From Dokdonella_A sp937902695 (GTDB lineage: Bacteria > Pseudomonadota > Gammaproteobacteria > Xanthomonadales > Rhodanobacteraceae), in NCBI GenBank assembly GCA_048498135.1, contig JBEHYO010000003.1, positions 32,461 through 96,460 of the forward strand: a stretch of DNA of 64,000 bases, in the 5' to 3' direction. This document shows, one piece after another, positions 7,606 through 16,408 of the stretch. Positions within the stretch are counted from its first letter, which is position 1, and each line of letters opens with the position of its first letter. A program made the translations under genes and the position numbers. Under the pieces are notes generated by a model. That model was not told the origin of the DNA. It did not search any database and saw only the letters and a list, made by a program, of their open reading frames with translations.

Positions 7606-8481
7606 TCAGAAAAAGTCCTTCCCGGATTCGAGCAGCTGCTTCGCCTGCTGTTGCGCGATGACGTTGATCAGCGTCAGCCCCGGCGCGTGCGGATCGGCCG
7701 AGATCGCCTCGTTCAGGAGGCGGTCGTGCAGATCCTTGTCGAAGACGAGCCGCGCATACTGTTTGGCGTAGAGCACGCGAACCATCTGGTTCCTGCCGTC
7801 CGACAGCGCAAGGGCTTTTTCGAAGTCGGCCTTGCCCTTCTCGGGTTCGCCGCCGAGCGACGCGGGCCGCAGCGTGGCGATGACGCCGAGGTACATGTAC
7901 GGCTCGCCGCTCATGTAGCCCGGATCGAGCGCAACGACGCGATCGAGCAGCGCCTGCGCGCGAGGAATGTCGGCGATCGACTTCCAGTCGCTGGAATTGG
8001 CCTGGATGCGACCCGCCCAGCTGGTGCCGAGCACGTAAAGCGTGCCGACATTCTTCACGCCGATCTTCGCGACCTCGGCCTGGAACGCGTCGTACGGCTG
8101 ATCGAGCGTCCTGCAGAGCGCCGGCAGGTCGATGCAGGTCGCACGCCGCGCGTAGTCGAACGCGTGCGCGGTGAGCCGCTGCGCGCGAGCGGGATCCTCG
8201 ATGAAACCGCCGGAGTACGCGCCATAGAGGCGCGCGCCGGCGACGAGCAGGCCGACGTTCTGCGGATTGCCTTCGACGAGGCCGTCGACGAGCAGCAGCC
8301 ACGACGGGATGCCGTCGCGCGCGGTCGCAACGTCGTCCTGGCTGAGGATGCCCGCGGTGAGGTTGCTGGCGAGCCGCTGGCTCGCCCTGTCGACCAGGCT
8401 CGCGCAGCCGGTGGCGGAGATCGCGACCGCGAGGATCGCGCAGCGAAGCATCGAGCGGATGGACAGGCGTGGGGACGGCAT
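7606..8481 (-). CDS. tatT: TatT-family TPR lipoprotein, TRAP transporter-associated
   Basis: The 291-residue product starts with a signal sequence and a lipobox-like 'ISATGCAS' with the acylated Cys at 26, so it should be membrane anchored on the periplasmic side. The rest is helical, consistent with degenerate TPR repeats, and shows 'LVAGARLYGAYSGGFIEDP' and 'YMYLGVIATLRPASLGGEPEKG' as in TRAP transporter TatT component proteins. In Treponema pallidum the homologue forms a complex with its DctP-type partner (TPR-protein-associated TRAP systems, proposed for hydrophobic ligands). Its position directly before dctP supports the same pairing. A second in-frame ATG ten codons in is possible. Confidence 0.85.
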   Translation of the reverse strand: MPSPRLSIRSMLRCAILAVAISATGCASLVDRASQRLASNLTAGILSQDDVATARDGIPSWLLLVDGLVEGNPQNVGLLVAGARLYGAYSGGFIEDPARAQRLTAHAFDYARRATCIDLPALCRTLDQPYDAFQAEVAKIGVKNVGTLYVLGTSWAGRIQANSSDWKSIADIPRAQALLDRVVALDPGYMSGEPYMYLGVIATLRPASLGGEPEKGKADFEKALALSDGRNQMVRVLYAKQYARLVFDKDLHDRLLNEAISADPHAPGLTLINVIAQQQAKQLLESGKDFF

Positions 8482-8533
8482 GGGCGAATGGTAGTCGAAG
8501 CGTCGTGACAGTCGGCGAAAAGGCTCGAAAGCG

Positions 8534-9388
8534 TCAGTCGAAGAACGTCTCGGTCGCTTCCAGCGTGTTCTCGATCAGGGTCGCGACCGTCATCGGCCCG
8601 ACGCCGCCCGGCACCGGCGTGATCCATGATGCGCGCATCGCAGCGGGCGCGAACTCGACGTCGCCGACGAGCCGGCCGTCCTCGAGCCGGTTGATGCCGA
8701 CATCGATGACGACCGCGCCTGGCTTGATCCAGTCGCCCTTGATCAGCTCGGGTCGCCCCGCCGCGACGACGACGATGTCGGCCTGCCGCACTTCGCCTTC
8801 GAGATCGCGCGTGAACTTGTGGCACGCGGTCGTCGTGCAGCCCGCGAGCAGGAGCTCCAGCACGAGCGGACGGCCGACGTGGTTCGAGACGCCGACGACG
8901 ACCGCCTTCTGCCCTCGCACGGGCCGGTCCGTGTGCGCGAGCAGCGTCATGACCCCTTTCGGCGTGCACGGCCGCAGGCCGCGCTGGCGCAGCGCGAGCC
9001 GGCCGACGTTCTCGGCCTGGAAGCCGTCGACGTCCTTGTGCGGATCGATGCGGTCGATGATCGCGGTGCCGTTCATGCCGTGCGGCAGCGGCAGCTGCAC
9101 GAGGATGCCGTGCACGTCCGGATCGGCGTTGAGCGTGTCGATCAGCGCGGTCAGCTCGCCTTCGGTCGTCGTGTCCGGCAGATCGAAATCGAGCGAACGG
9201 AAGCCGACGCGCGCGCACGCCTTGCGCTTGTTGCGCACGTACACCGACGAGGCCGGATCCTCGCCGACCAGCACGACTGCGAGCCCGGGCACGCGCTTGC
9301 CCGCCGCGACGCGCGCACGCACGCGCGCGGCGACGCTGTCGAGCACTTCATCGGCGATGCGCCTGCCGTCGAGGATGCGGGCGTTCAT
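8534..9388 (-). CDS. folD: methylene-THF dehydrogenase/cyclohydrolase FolD
   Basis: FolD interconverts 5,10-methylene-THF and 10-formyl-THF with NADP+. The 284-residue length is typical. Tyr50 and Lys54 in 'YVRNKRKAC' are the catalytic pair, 'VQLPLP' lines the folate pocket, and 'VVGVSNHVGRP' plus 'TPVPGGVGPMTVA' are the nucleotide-binding and C-terminal signatures. The usual first motif is G-R-S-x-x-V-G-x-P; here Val replaces Arg, which some xanthomonad-type FolD proteins tolerate. It is on the same strand as the TRAP genes, 52 bases upstream of tatT, and may be cotranscribed with them. Confidence 0.95.
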   Translation of the reverse strand: MNARILDGRRIADEVLDSVAARVRARVAAGKRVPGLAVVLVGEDPASSVYVRNKRKACARVGFRSLDFDLPDTTTEGELTALIDTLNADPDVHGILVQLPLPHGMNGTAIIDRIDPHKDVDGFQAENVGRLALRQRGLRPCTPKGVMTLLAHTDRPVRGQKAVVVGVSNHVGRPLVLELLLAGCTTTACHKFTRDLEGEVRQADIVVVAAGRPELIKGDWIKPGAVVIDVGINRLEDGRLVGDVEFAPAAMRASWITPVPGGVGPMTVATLIENTLEATETFFD

Positions 9389-9482
9389 GCGGCCTGATCG
9401 CGGGGAAACCGCACATTATCCATGCGGGCGCCGCGGGTCACAAATTGGACTACCATCGCCGGAGCGGCCGCATGCGGGCCGC

Positions 9483-9788
9483 ATGGACGATGCCATGAGC
9501 CAGCAAGACGAGCTCGACGCCGCGGTGTTCCGGCGGCTCATCGAGCACCTCGACCGCCGCAAGGACGTGCAGAACATCGATCTGATGATCGCCGCGGGTT
9601 TCTGCCGCAACTGCCTCGCCGACTGGTACCGCGAAGCCGCGGCCGAGCGCGGCGTCGCGATCGACAGGGATCAGGCGCGCGAGCGCGTCTACGGCGAGCC
9701 GTTCGCGACGTGGAAGGCGAAGCACCAGAACGATGCGACGCCGGAGCAGCTGGCGGCGTTCGAGGCGGCGCAGCGCAGGCACAGATGA
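9483..9788 (+). CDS. DUF1244-family protein
   Basis: The 101-residue protein contains 'NIDLMIAAGFCRNCLADWY' and 'YGEPFATWKAKHQ', the hallmark of the DUF1244 family, small soluble helical proteins of unknown function in proteobacteria. Two Cys (FCRNC) are conserved in the family and could bind metal or be redox active. The ATG at 9483 is one choice; an ATG four codons later (9495) is equally possible, and neither has a strong ribosome binding site. It is a single gene, divergent from folD and ending one base before moeB, which is on the other strand. Confidence 0.85.
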   Translation: MDDAMSQQDELDAAVFRRLIEHLDRRKDVQNIDLMIAAGFCRNCLADWYREAAAERGVAIDRDQARERVYGEPFATWKAKHQNDATPEQLAAFEAAQRRHR

Positions 9789-10928
9789 TCAGCTCGCGCA
9801 GAGTCGCGCGAGATCCTCGTAGCCGTCGAACGTCGCGTCCGCGCCGCAGCCGGGACACGCCGGATCGCGCGGCAGCCGCAACTCGCGGAATCGCGCCGCG
9901 AGCGCGTCGTAGCAGAGCAGCCGCCCGACCAGCGGCTCGCCGACGCCGAGGACGAGCTTGATCGCCTCGGTCGCCTGCAGCAGGCCGATCACGCCCGGCA
10001 GCACGCCGAGCACGCCGGCCTCGCTGCAGTTCGGCGCTTCGGCGGCCGACGGCGGCTCCGGAAAGAGGCAGCGGTAACAGGGAGAATCGCCGCGCCTGGC
10101 ATCGAACACGCTCACCTGGCCGGTGAAGCGGTGCACGGCGCCGTACACGAGCGGGATCTTCAGGCGCCGGCACGCGGCATCGAGCAGGTAGCGGGTCGGA
10201 AAGTTGTCGGCGCCGTCGATGACGACGTCGTGGCCGCGCAGCAGCATTTCGACGTTTGCCGCGCGGATGCGCTCGCTCCGCAATTCCACGTGCACCGAGG
10301 GATTCAGCGCAACCAGCGCGACGCGCGCCGACTCGGTCTTCGGCATGCCGACACGCGCATCCGCATGCAGCACCTGCCGTTGCAGGTTCGAGCGCTCGAC
10401 CCGATCGTCATCGATCAGCGTCAGCGAGCCGACGCCCGCGGCGGCGAGGTAGAGCCCGGCCGGCGAGCCGAGCCCGCCCGCGCCGATCAGCGCGACGCGC
10501 GCGTCGATCAGCTTCTGCTGTCCGGCGACGCCGACTTCGGGCAGCACGAGATGCCGCGCGTAGCGTTCGGCGGCGTCCGCACCGAGCGCGCCGTGCGCGA
10601 CGGGGAGGCCTTCCGCCAGCCAGCGGCTGAAGCCGCCGCGTACCGACGCGACGTTCGCGTAGCCGAGTTCGCGCAGCGTCGCTGCCGCGAGCAGCGAGCG
10701 GCGGCCGGTCGCGCAGAGGGTCAGGATTTCGCGCGCCGGATCGGCGGCGATCTCGCCGATCCGCGCCGCAATATCGGCACGCGCGAGCCCGACCGCGCCG
10801 TCCGGCGTGCCGGCATCGCGCTCGTTGTCGTCGCGCACGTCGATCAGCAGCGCGTCGGCGCGCTGACGCGCGAGCGCCTCGGCGGGGTCGATCTCGCGGA
10901 CGGGCGTCGGGACGGCGGCAGCGCTCAT
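9789..10928 (-). CDS. moeB: MoeB-type adenylyltransferase with N-terminal rhodanese domain
   Basis: The 379-residue protein fuses a rhodanese domain (about residues 10-115, active-site Cys72 in 'LCATGRRS') to an E1-like ThiF/MoeB domain (about 120-370) with the nucleotide loop 'GAGGLGSP', 'DDDRVERSNLQRQVLH' and zinc-type CxxC pairs in 'CYRC' and 'CPGC'. MoeB adenylates the C-terminus of MoaD; the rhodanese part could supply the sulfur. The eukaryotic MOCS3 protein has the same two domains in the opposite order. It follows moeA with a 4-base gap, so molybdenum cofactor synthesis is the likely role, though a ThiF-like role cannot be excluded. Confidence 0.9.
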   Translation of the reverse strand: MSAAAVPTPVREIDPAEALARQRADALLIDVRDDNERDAGTPDGAVGLARADIAARIGEIAADPAREILTLCATGRRSLLAAATLRELGYANVASVRGGFSRWLAEGLPVAHGALGADAAERYARHLVLPEVGVAGQQKLIDARVALIGAGGLGSPAGLYLAAAGVGSLTLIDDDRVERSNLQRQVLHADARVGMPKTESARVALVALNPSVHVELRSERIRAANVEMLLRGHDVVIDGADNFPTRYLLDAACRRLKIPLVYGAVHRFTGQVSVFDARRGDSPCYRCLFPEPPSAAEAPNCSEAGVLGVLPGVIGLLQATEAIKLVLGVGEPLVGRLLCYDALAARFRELRLPRDPACPGCGADATFDGYEDLARLCAS

Positions 10929-10932
10929 GCGT

Positions 10933-12177
10933 TCAGCACGCGTCCGGCAGCAGGATCACGTCGACGACATCGCCTTCGCCGAGCGCGTGCGTCTGTTCCG
11001 GGATGACGATGAGCGCATCCGCCTCGGCGACGCCGGCCATCATGCCCGAACCCTGGCGCTCGACCGGCGTCGCGCGCAGCACGGCGTCGTCGCCGCAGTC
11101 GAGCCGCGCGCGCAGGTACTCGGTGCGATCGTGCTTCTTCCGGAGCGGCACCGTAAGTCGCGCGCGCCACGACGGCGACGCGGCGTCCGCACCCTGCATC
11201 GCCATCAGGCCGGGCTTCACGAGCGCCAGGAACGTCGCCAGCGACGACACGGGATTCCCAGGCAGGCCGAACACGATCGCCTTGCCGATTTCGCCGCAGA
11301 GCACCGGATGACCCGGCTTCATGCGGACCTTCCAGAAATCGATGCGGCCAAGCTCGGCGATGAGTCGCGGCAGGTAATCGGCCTCGCCGGCCGAGACGCC
11401 GCCGCTGCTGATCACGACGTCGCACGTCGCGGCGACAGCGCGAAGCGCATCGCGGAGCGCGCCGACGTCGTCGCGCACATGCGCGCTCGGATCGGCGACG
11501 ATGCCGAGGCCTTCGAGCAGGCCGCCGAGGCTGTAGCGGTTGCTGTCGTGGATGCGCCCGAAGCCGAGCGGCTCGCCGGGCGGCACGAGCTCGTCGCCCG
11601 TCACGAGCAGCGCGACGCGCGGGCGTCGCGCGACGCGCACGCTGGCGAATCCGCAAGACGCGATCACGCCGAGCTGCGCGGCGCCCAGGATCTCGCCGGC
11701 GTGCGCGACCGTCTCGCCGGCCGCGACGTCCTCGCCCGCGGGACGCACGTTCGCGCCGGCGGCGTCGCCGGCCGGAACGACGATCGCATCGCCGTCGACG
11801 CGCACGCGTTCCTTGATGACGACCGTATCGGCACCGTCCGGCAGCGGCGCGCCGGTCGTGATGCGCACGCATTCGTCCTCGCGGACGCGCAGCGTCGCGT
11901 CGGTGCCGGCGAGCATGACGCCGACGAGCGGGAAGCGCTTCTCGCCGTCGCGCGGCAGGTCGGCGCCGCGCAGCGCGTAGCCGTCCATCGCCGAGTTGGC
12001 GAACGGAGGAATCGGATGCGGCGCCGCGATGTCGACCGCGAGCACGCGACGCAGCGCACGATCGAGCGGCACGCTGTCGACCGCGACACGCCGCTGGCCG
12101 CACAGATCGACGATGCGCCGGCGCGCCTCGTCGACCGAGAGCCGCATCGGATAATCAGTCGCGCTGTCGAACGGCAT
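10933..12177 (-). CDS. moeA: molybdopterin molybdenumtransferase MoeA
   Basis: MoeA inserts molybdate into adenylated molybdopterin. Family motifs are clear: 'PPFANSAMDGYALR', 'RITTGAPLPDGADTVV', 'DSNRY', 'ISSGGVSAGEADY' and 'VFGLPGNPVSS'. The ATG at 12177 gives MPFDSATDYPMRLSVDEA, resembling the N-terminus of related proteins, and makes the gene overlap the end of mobA by 23 bases; the ATG at 12147 is the alternative. Neither has a good Shine-Dalgarno sequence, suggesting coupling to mobA. The product is 414 residues, a normal length. Confidence 0.92.
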   Translation of the reverse strand: MPFDSATDYPMRLSVDEARRRIVDLCGQRRVAVDSVPLDRALRRVLAVDIAAPHPIPPFANSAMDGYALRGADLPRDGEKRFPLVGVMLAGTDATLRVREDECVRITTGAPLPDGADTVVIKERVRVDGDAIVVPAGDAAGANVRPAGEDVAAGETVAHAGEILGAAQLGVIASCGFASVRVARRPRVALLVTGDELVPPGEPLGFGRIHDSNRYSLGGLLEGLGIVADPSAHVRDDVGALRDALRAVAATCDVVISSGGVSAGEADYLPRLIAELGRIDFWKVRMKPGHPVLCGEIGKAIVFGLPGNPVSSLATFLALVKPGLMAMQGADAASPSWRARLTVPLRKKHDRTEYLRARLDCGDDAVLRATPVERQGSGMMAGVAEADALIVIPEQTHALGEGDVVDVILLPDAC

Positions 12178-12757
12178 CGGCGTAGGCCGCGAACTCTTCG
12201 GGCGTGTTGAGATTATGGAACTGCCGTCGCCGGTCGGTGAAATCAACCTCGACGGCCCCGATGGAATCCTGCCACGCAAAGACGCCCTGCCCGCTCGCGG
12301 CAGCCGCGGCGGCCGACGCCGCGAGCCCGCGCCGATAGAGCGCGAACAGCGGCTGGCGGCGTTCGCCGTCGTGCGCGACGGCTGCGTCGGCCGTGTCGAG
12401 CGCTGCGATCAATCGCGTCGCCAGGTCTTCGGGCGGCGACGGGCAGTCGACCGGCAGCGTCAGCACCAGCGCGGCGGCCGCGCCTTCGAGCGCGCTCGCG
12501 ACACCGGCGAGCGGTCCGCGAAAGCCGACGATCGCATCGGCGCGGACGCGCCCCTGGCGCGCGTATTCGTCGAGATGGCGATTCGCGACGATCAGAAAGT
12601 CGATCTCGCCCCCGCGGGCGATGGCGCGCTCGCAATACGCGCGCACGCGTTCGATCAGCGCGCGTCCGTCGACGCGTTCTAGGCCCTTGTCGCGCCCGCC
12701 GAGTCGCGATGCGGCACCGCCGGCCAGGATCGCCACGGTCAGGAAGGGACTCGCCAC
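12155..12757 (-). CDS. mobA: molybdenum cofactor guanylyltransferase MobA
   Basis: MobA transfers GMP to Mo-molybdopterin to make the bis-MGD cofactor. The 200-residue nucleotidyltransferase begins with the signature 'ILAGGAASRLGGRDKGL', followed by 'GFRGPLAGVASAL' and 'LTLPVDCPSPP' (metal and GTP contacts), and ends with 'FHNLNTPEEFAAY'. The start is a GTG; there is no strong ribosome binding site, but der ends 10 bases upstream on the same strand. mobA-moeA-moeB form a molybdenum cofactor group at the end of a long operon. Confidence 0.92.
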   Translation of the reverse strand: MASPFLTVAILAGGAASRLGGRDKGLERVDGRALIERVRAYCERAIARGGEIDFLIVANRHLDEYARQGRVRADAIVGFRGPLAGVASALEGAAAALVLTLPVDCPSPPEDLATRLIAALDTADAAVAHDGERRQPLFALYRRGLAASAAAAAASGQGVFAWQDSIGAVEVDFTDRRRQFHNLNTPEEFAAYADAVRQRD

Positions 12758-12767
12758 GCGCGCGATC

Positions 12768-14165
12768 TCAGTGCTTGCTGCGCTTCGCGCGGCTGATCAT
12801 GCGCTGCCGGCGCCGCTGCTGGCCTTCGGTCAGCTCGTTCTTCTTGCCGGCGTACGGATTTTCCTTCTCGCTGAACTCGATGCGGATCGGCGTGCCTTCG
12901 AGCTTGTAGCGCTTGCGGAAGAAGTTCTCGAGATAGCGCCGATAGCCTTCGGCGATGTGCTTCGTGCGCGAGCCGTGGATGACGATCGTCGGCGGATTCG
13001 TGCCGCGCGGATGCGCGAAGCGGAGCTTGGGCGCGTGGCCGCGCACGAGCGGCGGCTGGTAACCCGTATAGGCTGCCTCGAGCGCGCGGTTGAGCTCGGA
13101 CGACGTGAGCTTCTTGTGCGCTGACGCATACGCGCGATCGACCGCCTTCATGAGATCGCCGACGCCGGTGCCGTGCTTGGCCGAAATGAAGACCTGCCGC
13201 GCCCACGGCACGAAATCGAGCTTGCGCGACAGCGACGCCTTCGTGCGCTCCTTGGTGTACGCGTCGAGGCCGTCCCACTTGTTGACCGCAATCACCAGCG
13301 CGCGATTCGATTCGAGCACGTGGCCGATCAGCGTCGAATCCTGATCGGCGACGCCTTCGTTCGCGTCGAGCACGAGGATCGTGACGTTCGCCGCCTCGAC
13401 CGATTGCAGCGCCTTGATCACGCTGAACTTCTCGAGCGCATCCTCGACGCGCGCGCGCCGGCGCACGCCGGCGGTGTCGATCAGCGTGTAGCGTTTGCCG
13501 TCGCGGACGAGCGGCACGCGGATCGAGTCGCGCGTGGTCCCCGGCATGTCCGATGCGATGACGCGCTCTTCGCCGAGGAGGCGGTTCACGAGCGTCGACT
13601 TGCCGACGTTCGGACGGCCGACGATCGCGACGCGGACGCCTTCGTCGGCCGCCTCCTCGTCGCCCGCCTCGGGCGGCAGCTTCGGCGCGAGCGCGTCCAG
13701 CACCGCCGCGACGCCGCGATTGTGCGCGGCCGACAGCGGCAGCACTTCGGCGAGCCCCAGCGCGGCGAAGTCGGCGAGCGCGCCGCTCTGCTCGACGCCG
13801 TCGATCTTGTTGACCACGAGGATGACCGGCTTGCCGGACTTGCGCAGCCGGCCGAGGATCGTGCGGTCGCTCGGCAGCAGGCCGTCGCGAGCATCGACGA
13901 CGAGCAGCACGACGTCGGCTTCGGCCACCGCGATGTCGACTTGCCCCGCGGTCTGCGCGGCAAGGCCTTGCGCGTCGTCGACCAGCCCGCCGGTATCGAT
14001 GACGACGAACGACCGGCCTTCGATGAGGCGGCAGACACCGTAGTGGCGGTCGCGCGTGACGCCCGGCAGGTCGGCGACGAGCGCGTCGCGCGTGCGCGTC
14101 AGCACGTTGAACAGCGTCGACTTGCCGACGTTGGGGCGCCCGACGAGGGCGACTACGGGGAGCAT
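12768..14165 (-). CDS. der: ribosome biogenesis GTPase Der (EngA)
   Basis: Der is an essential GTPase for 50S subunit maturation. The 465-residue protein has two tandem G domains, each with the P-loop 'GRPNVGKST' (about residues 9-17 and 185-193) and 'DLPGVTRDRHYG' or 'DMPGTTRDS', plus G4 motifs 'NKID' and 'NKWD', and a C-terminal KH-like domain ending in basic residues. bamB lies upstream with 182 bases between, mostly a REP pair, and mobA is 10 bases downstream. Confidence 0.97.
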   Translation of the reverse strand: MLPVVALVGRPNVGKSTLFNVLTRTRDALVADLPGVTRDRHYGVCRLIEGRSFVVIDTGGLVDDAQGLAAQTAGQVDIAVAEADVVLLVVDARDGLLPSDRTILGRLRKSGKPVILVVNKIDGVEQSGALADFAALGLAEVLPLSAAHNRGVAAVLDALAPKLPPEAGDEEAADEGVRVAIVGRPNVGKSTLVNRLLGEERVIASDMPGTTRDSIRVPLVRDGKRYTLIDTAGVRRRARVEDALEKFSVIKALQSVEAANVTILVLDANEGVADQDSTLIGHVLESNRALVIAVNKWDGLDAYTKERTKASLSRKLDFVPWARQVFISAKHGTGVGDLMKAVDRAYASAHKKLTSSELNRALEAAYTGYQPPLVRGHAPKLRFAHPRGTNPPTIVIHGSRTKHIAEGYRRYLENFFRKRYKLEGTPIRIEFSEKENPYAGKKNELTEGQQRRRQRMISRAKRSKH

Positions 14166-14236
14166 GGTGAGTCCAGATTACTTGATCGCCGTCGTTCGCG
14201 ACCGGATGGGCGCGACACTCGACGAAAGCGCGCATT

Positions 14237-14338
14237 CCCTCTCTCCCGCGTGCGGGAGAGGGCTGGGGCGAGGGCAGTCTCGAGGAAGCGCATCACGCGC
14301 TTGCCCTCACCCTACCCTCTCCCGCAAGCGGGAGAGGG
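14237..14338. repeat. REP-like hairpin pair between bamB and der
   Basis: Two GC-rich hairpins face each other. The first (14237-14262) has arms CCCTCTCTCCCGC and GCGGGAGAGGG, the second (14303-14338) ends in CCCTCTCCCGC AA GCGGGAGAGGG. The flanks GGGGCGAGGGCA and TGCCCTCACCCT are also complementary, so the whole unit can fold as one large inverted structure. The same design occurs at 24541-24650. It may act as an mRNA stabiliser or attenuator inside the operon. Confidence 0.8.
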
Positions 14339-14347
14339 AAAAAACAG

Positions 14348-15550
14348 TTAGCGGACGCTATAGGCGCCGATGTGGCCCTTGACGTCTTCGATGTAGACCG
14401 TATCGCCGACGACGACCGGCGCGCTCTCGATCGCCTTCTTGCTGAGGCGCTCGCGGGCCACGAACTTGCCTTCGTCGAGGCTGAGCCAGTGCACGAAGCC
14501 TTCGCTGTCGCCGACGACGACGTATTTGCCCTGCACGGCGGGCGTGCCGAGCCAGCGGTACTTGAGCTGATCCTGTTTCCAGAGGCTCGCGCCGGTGTCC
14601 TTGTCGAAGGCCCAGACGTTGCCGTCCGCGTCGACGACGACGATCGCGGTCTCGCCGACCGCGGCGCCGCCATAGCTCGAGACGTCGCGCTGCCACTGCG
14701 GGCGGCCGCTGTCGGCGGCGATCGAGGCGATCTGGCCGCGATAGCCGACCGCGACCACGTTCGAGCCGGAGGACACGATGTCGCCGTCGACATCGGCCAG
14801 GCGCTCGACCTCGGTACGGCCTTCGCCGGTGGCGAGCGTCTGCGACCAGAGCGGCGCGCCGTCGGCGAGCCGGATGGCGGAGACCTTGCCGTTGTCGAAG
14901 CCGTCGTAGACCGTCTCGCCGATGATGACGGGCGAGGCATTGCCGCGCAGGCTGAGCGGCGGCACCGTCTGGTCGTATACCCAGCGCTGGCTGCCGTCCT
15001 TCGCATCGAGGCCGGTCAGCCGGCCGTCGACCGTGCGGATCACGACGACGTCGCTGGAGATCGCCGGTCGCGAAATGACTTCGGACGACACCTTGGCGTG
15101 CCAGCGCTCGCTGCCGTCGGCGGCCGAAAGCGCGTAGACGTCGCCGTCGAGACTGCCGACGACGAAGAGATCGCCGGCCGCGCCGGGACCGCCGGACCAG
15201 CGCAGCGTGCTGTCGCCGCGCTTCCAGAGCCAGCCGTGGCGCTCGCCGAGGTGCTTTTCCCAGATCGTGCGGCCGGTGGCGGCGTCGATCGCCTCGACGA
15301 CGCCGTCGACGCTCGCCGCGTACAGCTTGCCGTCGACGACCACGGGCGCGATGCGCGCGCCGGAATTGCCGGCACCATCGCCGGCGCCTTCGGTCCAGAG
15401 TTTCTGCACCTGCACGGTCGGCGTGAACTCGACGAGCGGGGTCGGCGGCTCGACGTTGTCCTTCTTGCCGAGGCTCTTGATCCAGTCGCAGCCGCCGAGC
15501 GAGACGCCGAGCACGGCGATGATCACTGCATAGCGATAGCCCTTCGTCAT
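14348..15550 (-). CDS. bamB: outer membrane assembly lipoprotein BamB
   Basis: BamB is the beta-propeller lipoprotein of the BAM complex that inserts beta-barrels into the outer membrane. The 400-residue product has a signal peptide with lipobox 'GVSLGGC' (Cys21) and repeated PQQ-type blades seen as 'LYAASVDGVVEAIDAATGR', 'DVYALSAADGSERW', 'RLTGLDAKDGSQRW', 'NVWAFDKDTGASLW'. The ATG overlaps the yfgM stop (ATGA). The yfgM-bamB-der order is the same as in E. coli. Confidence 0.95.
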   Translation of the reverse strand: MTKGYRYAVIIAVLGVSLGGCDWIKSLGKKDNVEPPTPLVEFTPTVQVQKLWTEGAGDGAGNSGARIAPVVVDGKLYAASVDGVVEAIDAATGRTIWEKHLGERHGWLWKRGDSTLRWSGGPGAAGDLFVVGSLDGDVYALSAADGSERWHAKVSSEVISRPAISSDVVVIRTVDGRLTGLDAKDGSQRWVYDQTVPPLSLRGNASPVIIGETVYDGFDNGKVSAIRLADGAPLWSQTLATGEGRTEVERLADVDGDIVSSGSNVVAVGYRGQIASIAADSGRPQWQRDVSSYGGAAVGETAIVVVDADGNVWAFDKDTGASLWKQDQLKYRWLGTPAVQGKYVVVGDSEGFVHWLSLDEGKFVARERLSKKAIESAPVVVGDTVYIEDVKGHIGAYSVR

Positions 15551-16221
15551 GAGCCTTTCGCCTCCACGTTGGGCGCGGCCGGCTTCGGCGCGCCGCCGAG
15601 GTCGTCGAGCTTCATCTGCACGAAGTCGCGGTTCGGCGCCTGCGGATCGAGGTGCGACAGCGCATCCTGATAGGCGGCGCGCGCGTCGTCGGCCCGGTTC
15701 AGCCTGGCGAGGATGTCGCCGCGCGTCTCGCCGGCGAGCGCGGCGTAGTCGCTCTTCGGCAAGCCGTCGACGAGCTTCAGCGCGCCGTCGGCGTCGCCTT
15801 GCGCGAGCTTCACCTTGGCGAGGTCGATTCCCGCGAGCTGCTTCAGCGCCGGTGCGCCGGCGTGCTGCCCGGCCCATTCGAGATCTTCGGCCGCGGCCTT
15901 GAGATCGCCCTTGTCGTTGGCGAGGTCGGCGAGGCGCAGCGCGGCCAATGTCGCGTAGGCGGTGTCGGGGTAATCCTTGCGCAGCGCCTCGGCGATCGTC
16001 TTCGCATCGTCGTTGCGCTTGGCGTCGAACGCGTCGACGAGCGCCTGATACTGCACCGACGCATCGGCCGCATGGCGCACGCGGTGCGCCTTCCACTGCT
16101 GCCAGCCGAAGATCAGGATGAGACCGAGCGCGATGCCGATCGCGATCGACATCGCATTCTCGCGCAGCCACTTCTGTACGAGCTCACCTTGCTCGTGCTC
16201 GTCAAGAACGTCGAAAGCCAT
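15547..16221 (-). CDS. yfgM: YfgM-like TPR membrane protein
   Basis: The 224-residue protein has a short cytoplasmic N-terminus 'DEHEQGELVQKWLRENA', one membrane helix (about residues 25-41) and a periplasmic domain of TPR-like helices, matching the YfgM/UPF0070 family. In E. coli YfgM associates with the SecYEG translocon and the periplasmic chaperone PpiD. GGAG lies 5 bases before the ATG at 16221; longer in-frame readings upstream are not supported. The gene overlaps bamB by four bases. Confidence 0.92.
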   Translation of the reverse strand: MAFDVLDEHEQGELVQKWLRENAMSIAIGIALGLILIFGWQQWKAHRVRHAADASVQYQALVDAFDAKRNDDAKTIAEALRKDYPDTAYATLAALRLADLANDKGDLKAAAEDLEWAGQHAGAPALKQLAGIDLAKVKLAQGDADGALKLVDGLPKSDYAALAGETRGDILARLNRADDARAAYQDALSHLDPQAPNRDFVQMKLDDLGGAPKPAAPNVEAKGS

Positions 16222-16408
16222 GAAATCTCCGCAGAAAACTTGAGAGGTTCGGCGGCGCCGGAGCCGTGTCCGGAGCGGACCCTTCGACCGCGGCGCACGG
16301 TTCGCAGCGCGCCTGTCGCGGGTCGCCGCGAAGCCGCGCAAGGGTAGCAGGAAACCCGGGACCGGCGGCTGGCCGCGCCGCGCCGGCCGGTCCCAATTCA
16401 GGCGCGCG

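Noticed and set aside
8469..9482. N-terminal extension of the DUF1244 gene through the folD region
   Set aside because: The frame is open but antisense to folD and Ser/Thr/Arg-rich; the family domain starts only after 9483.
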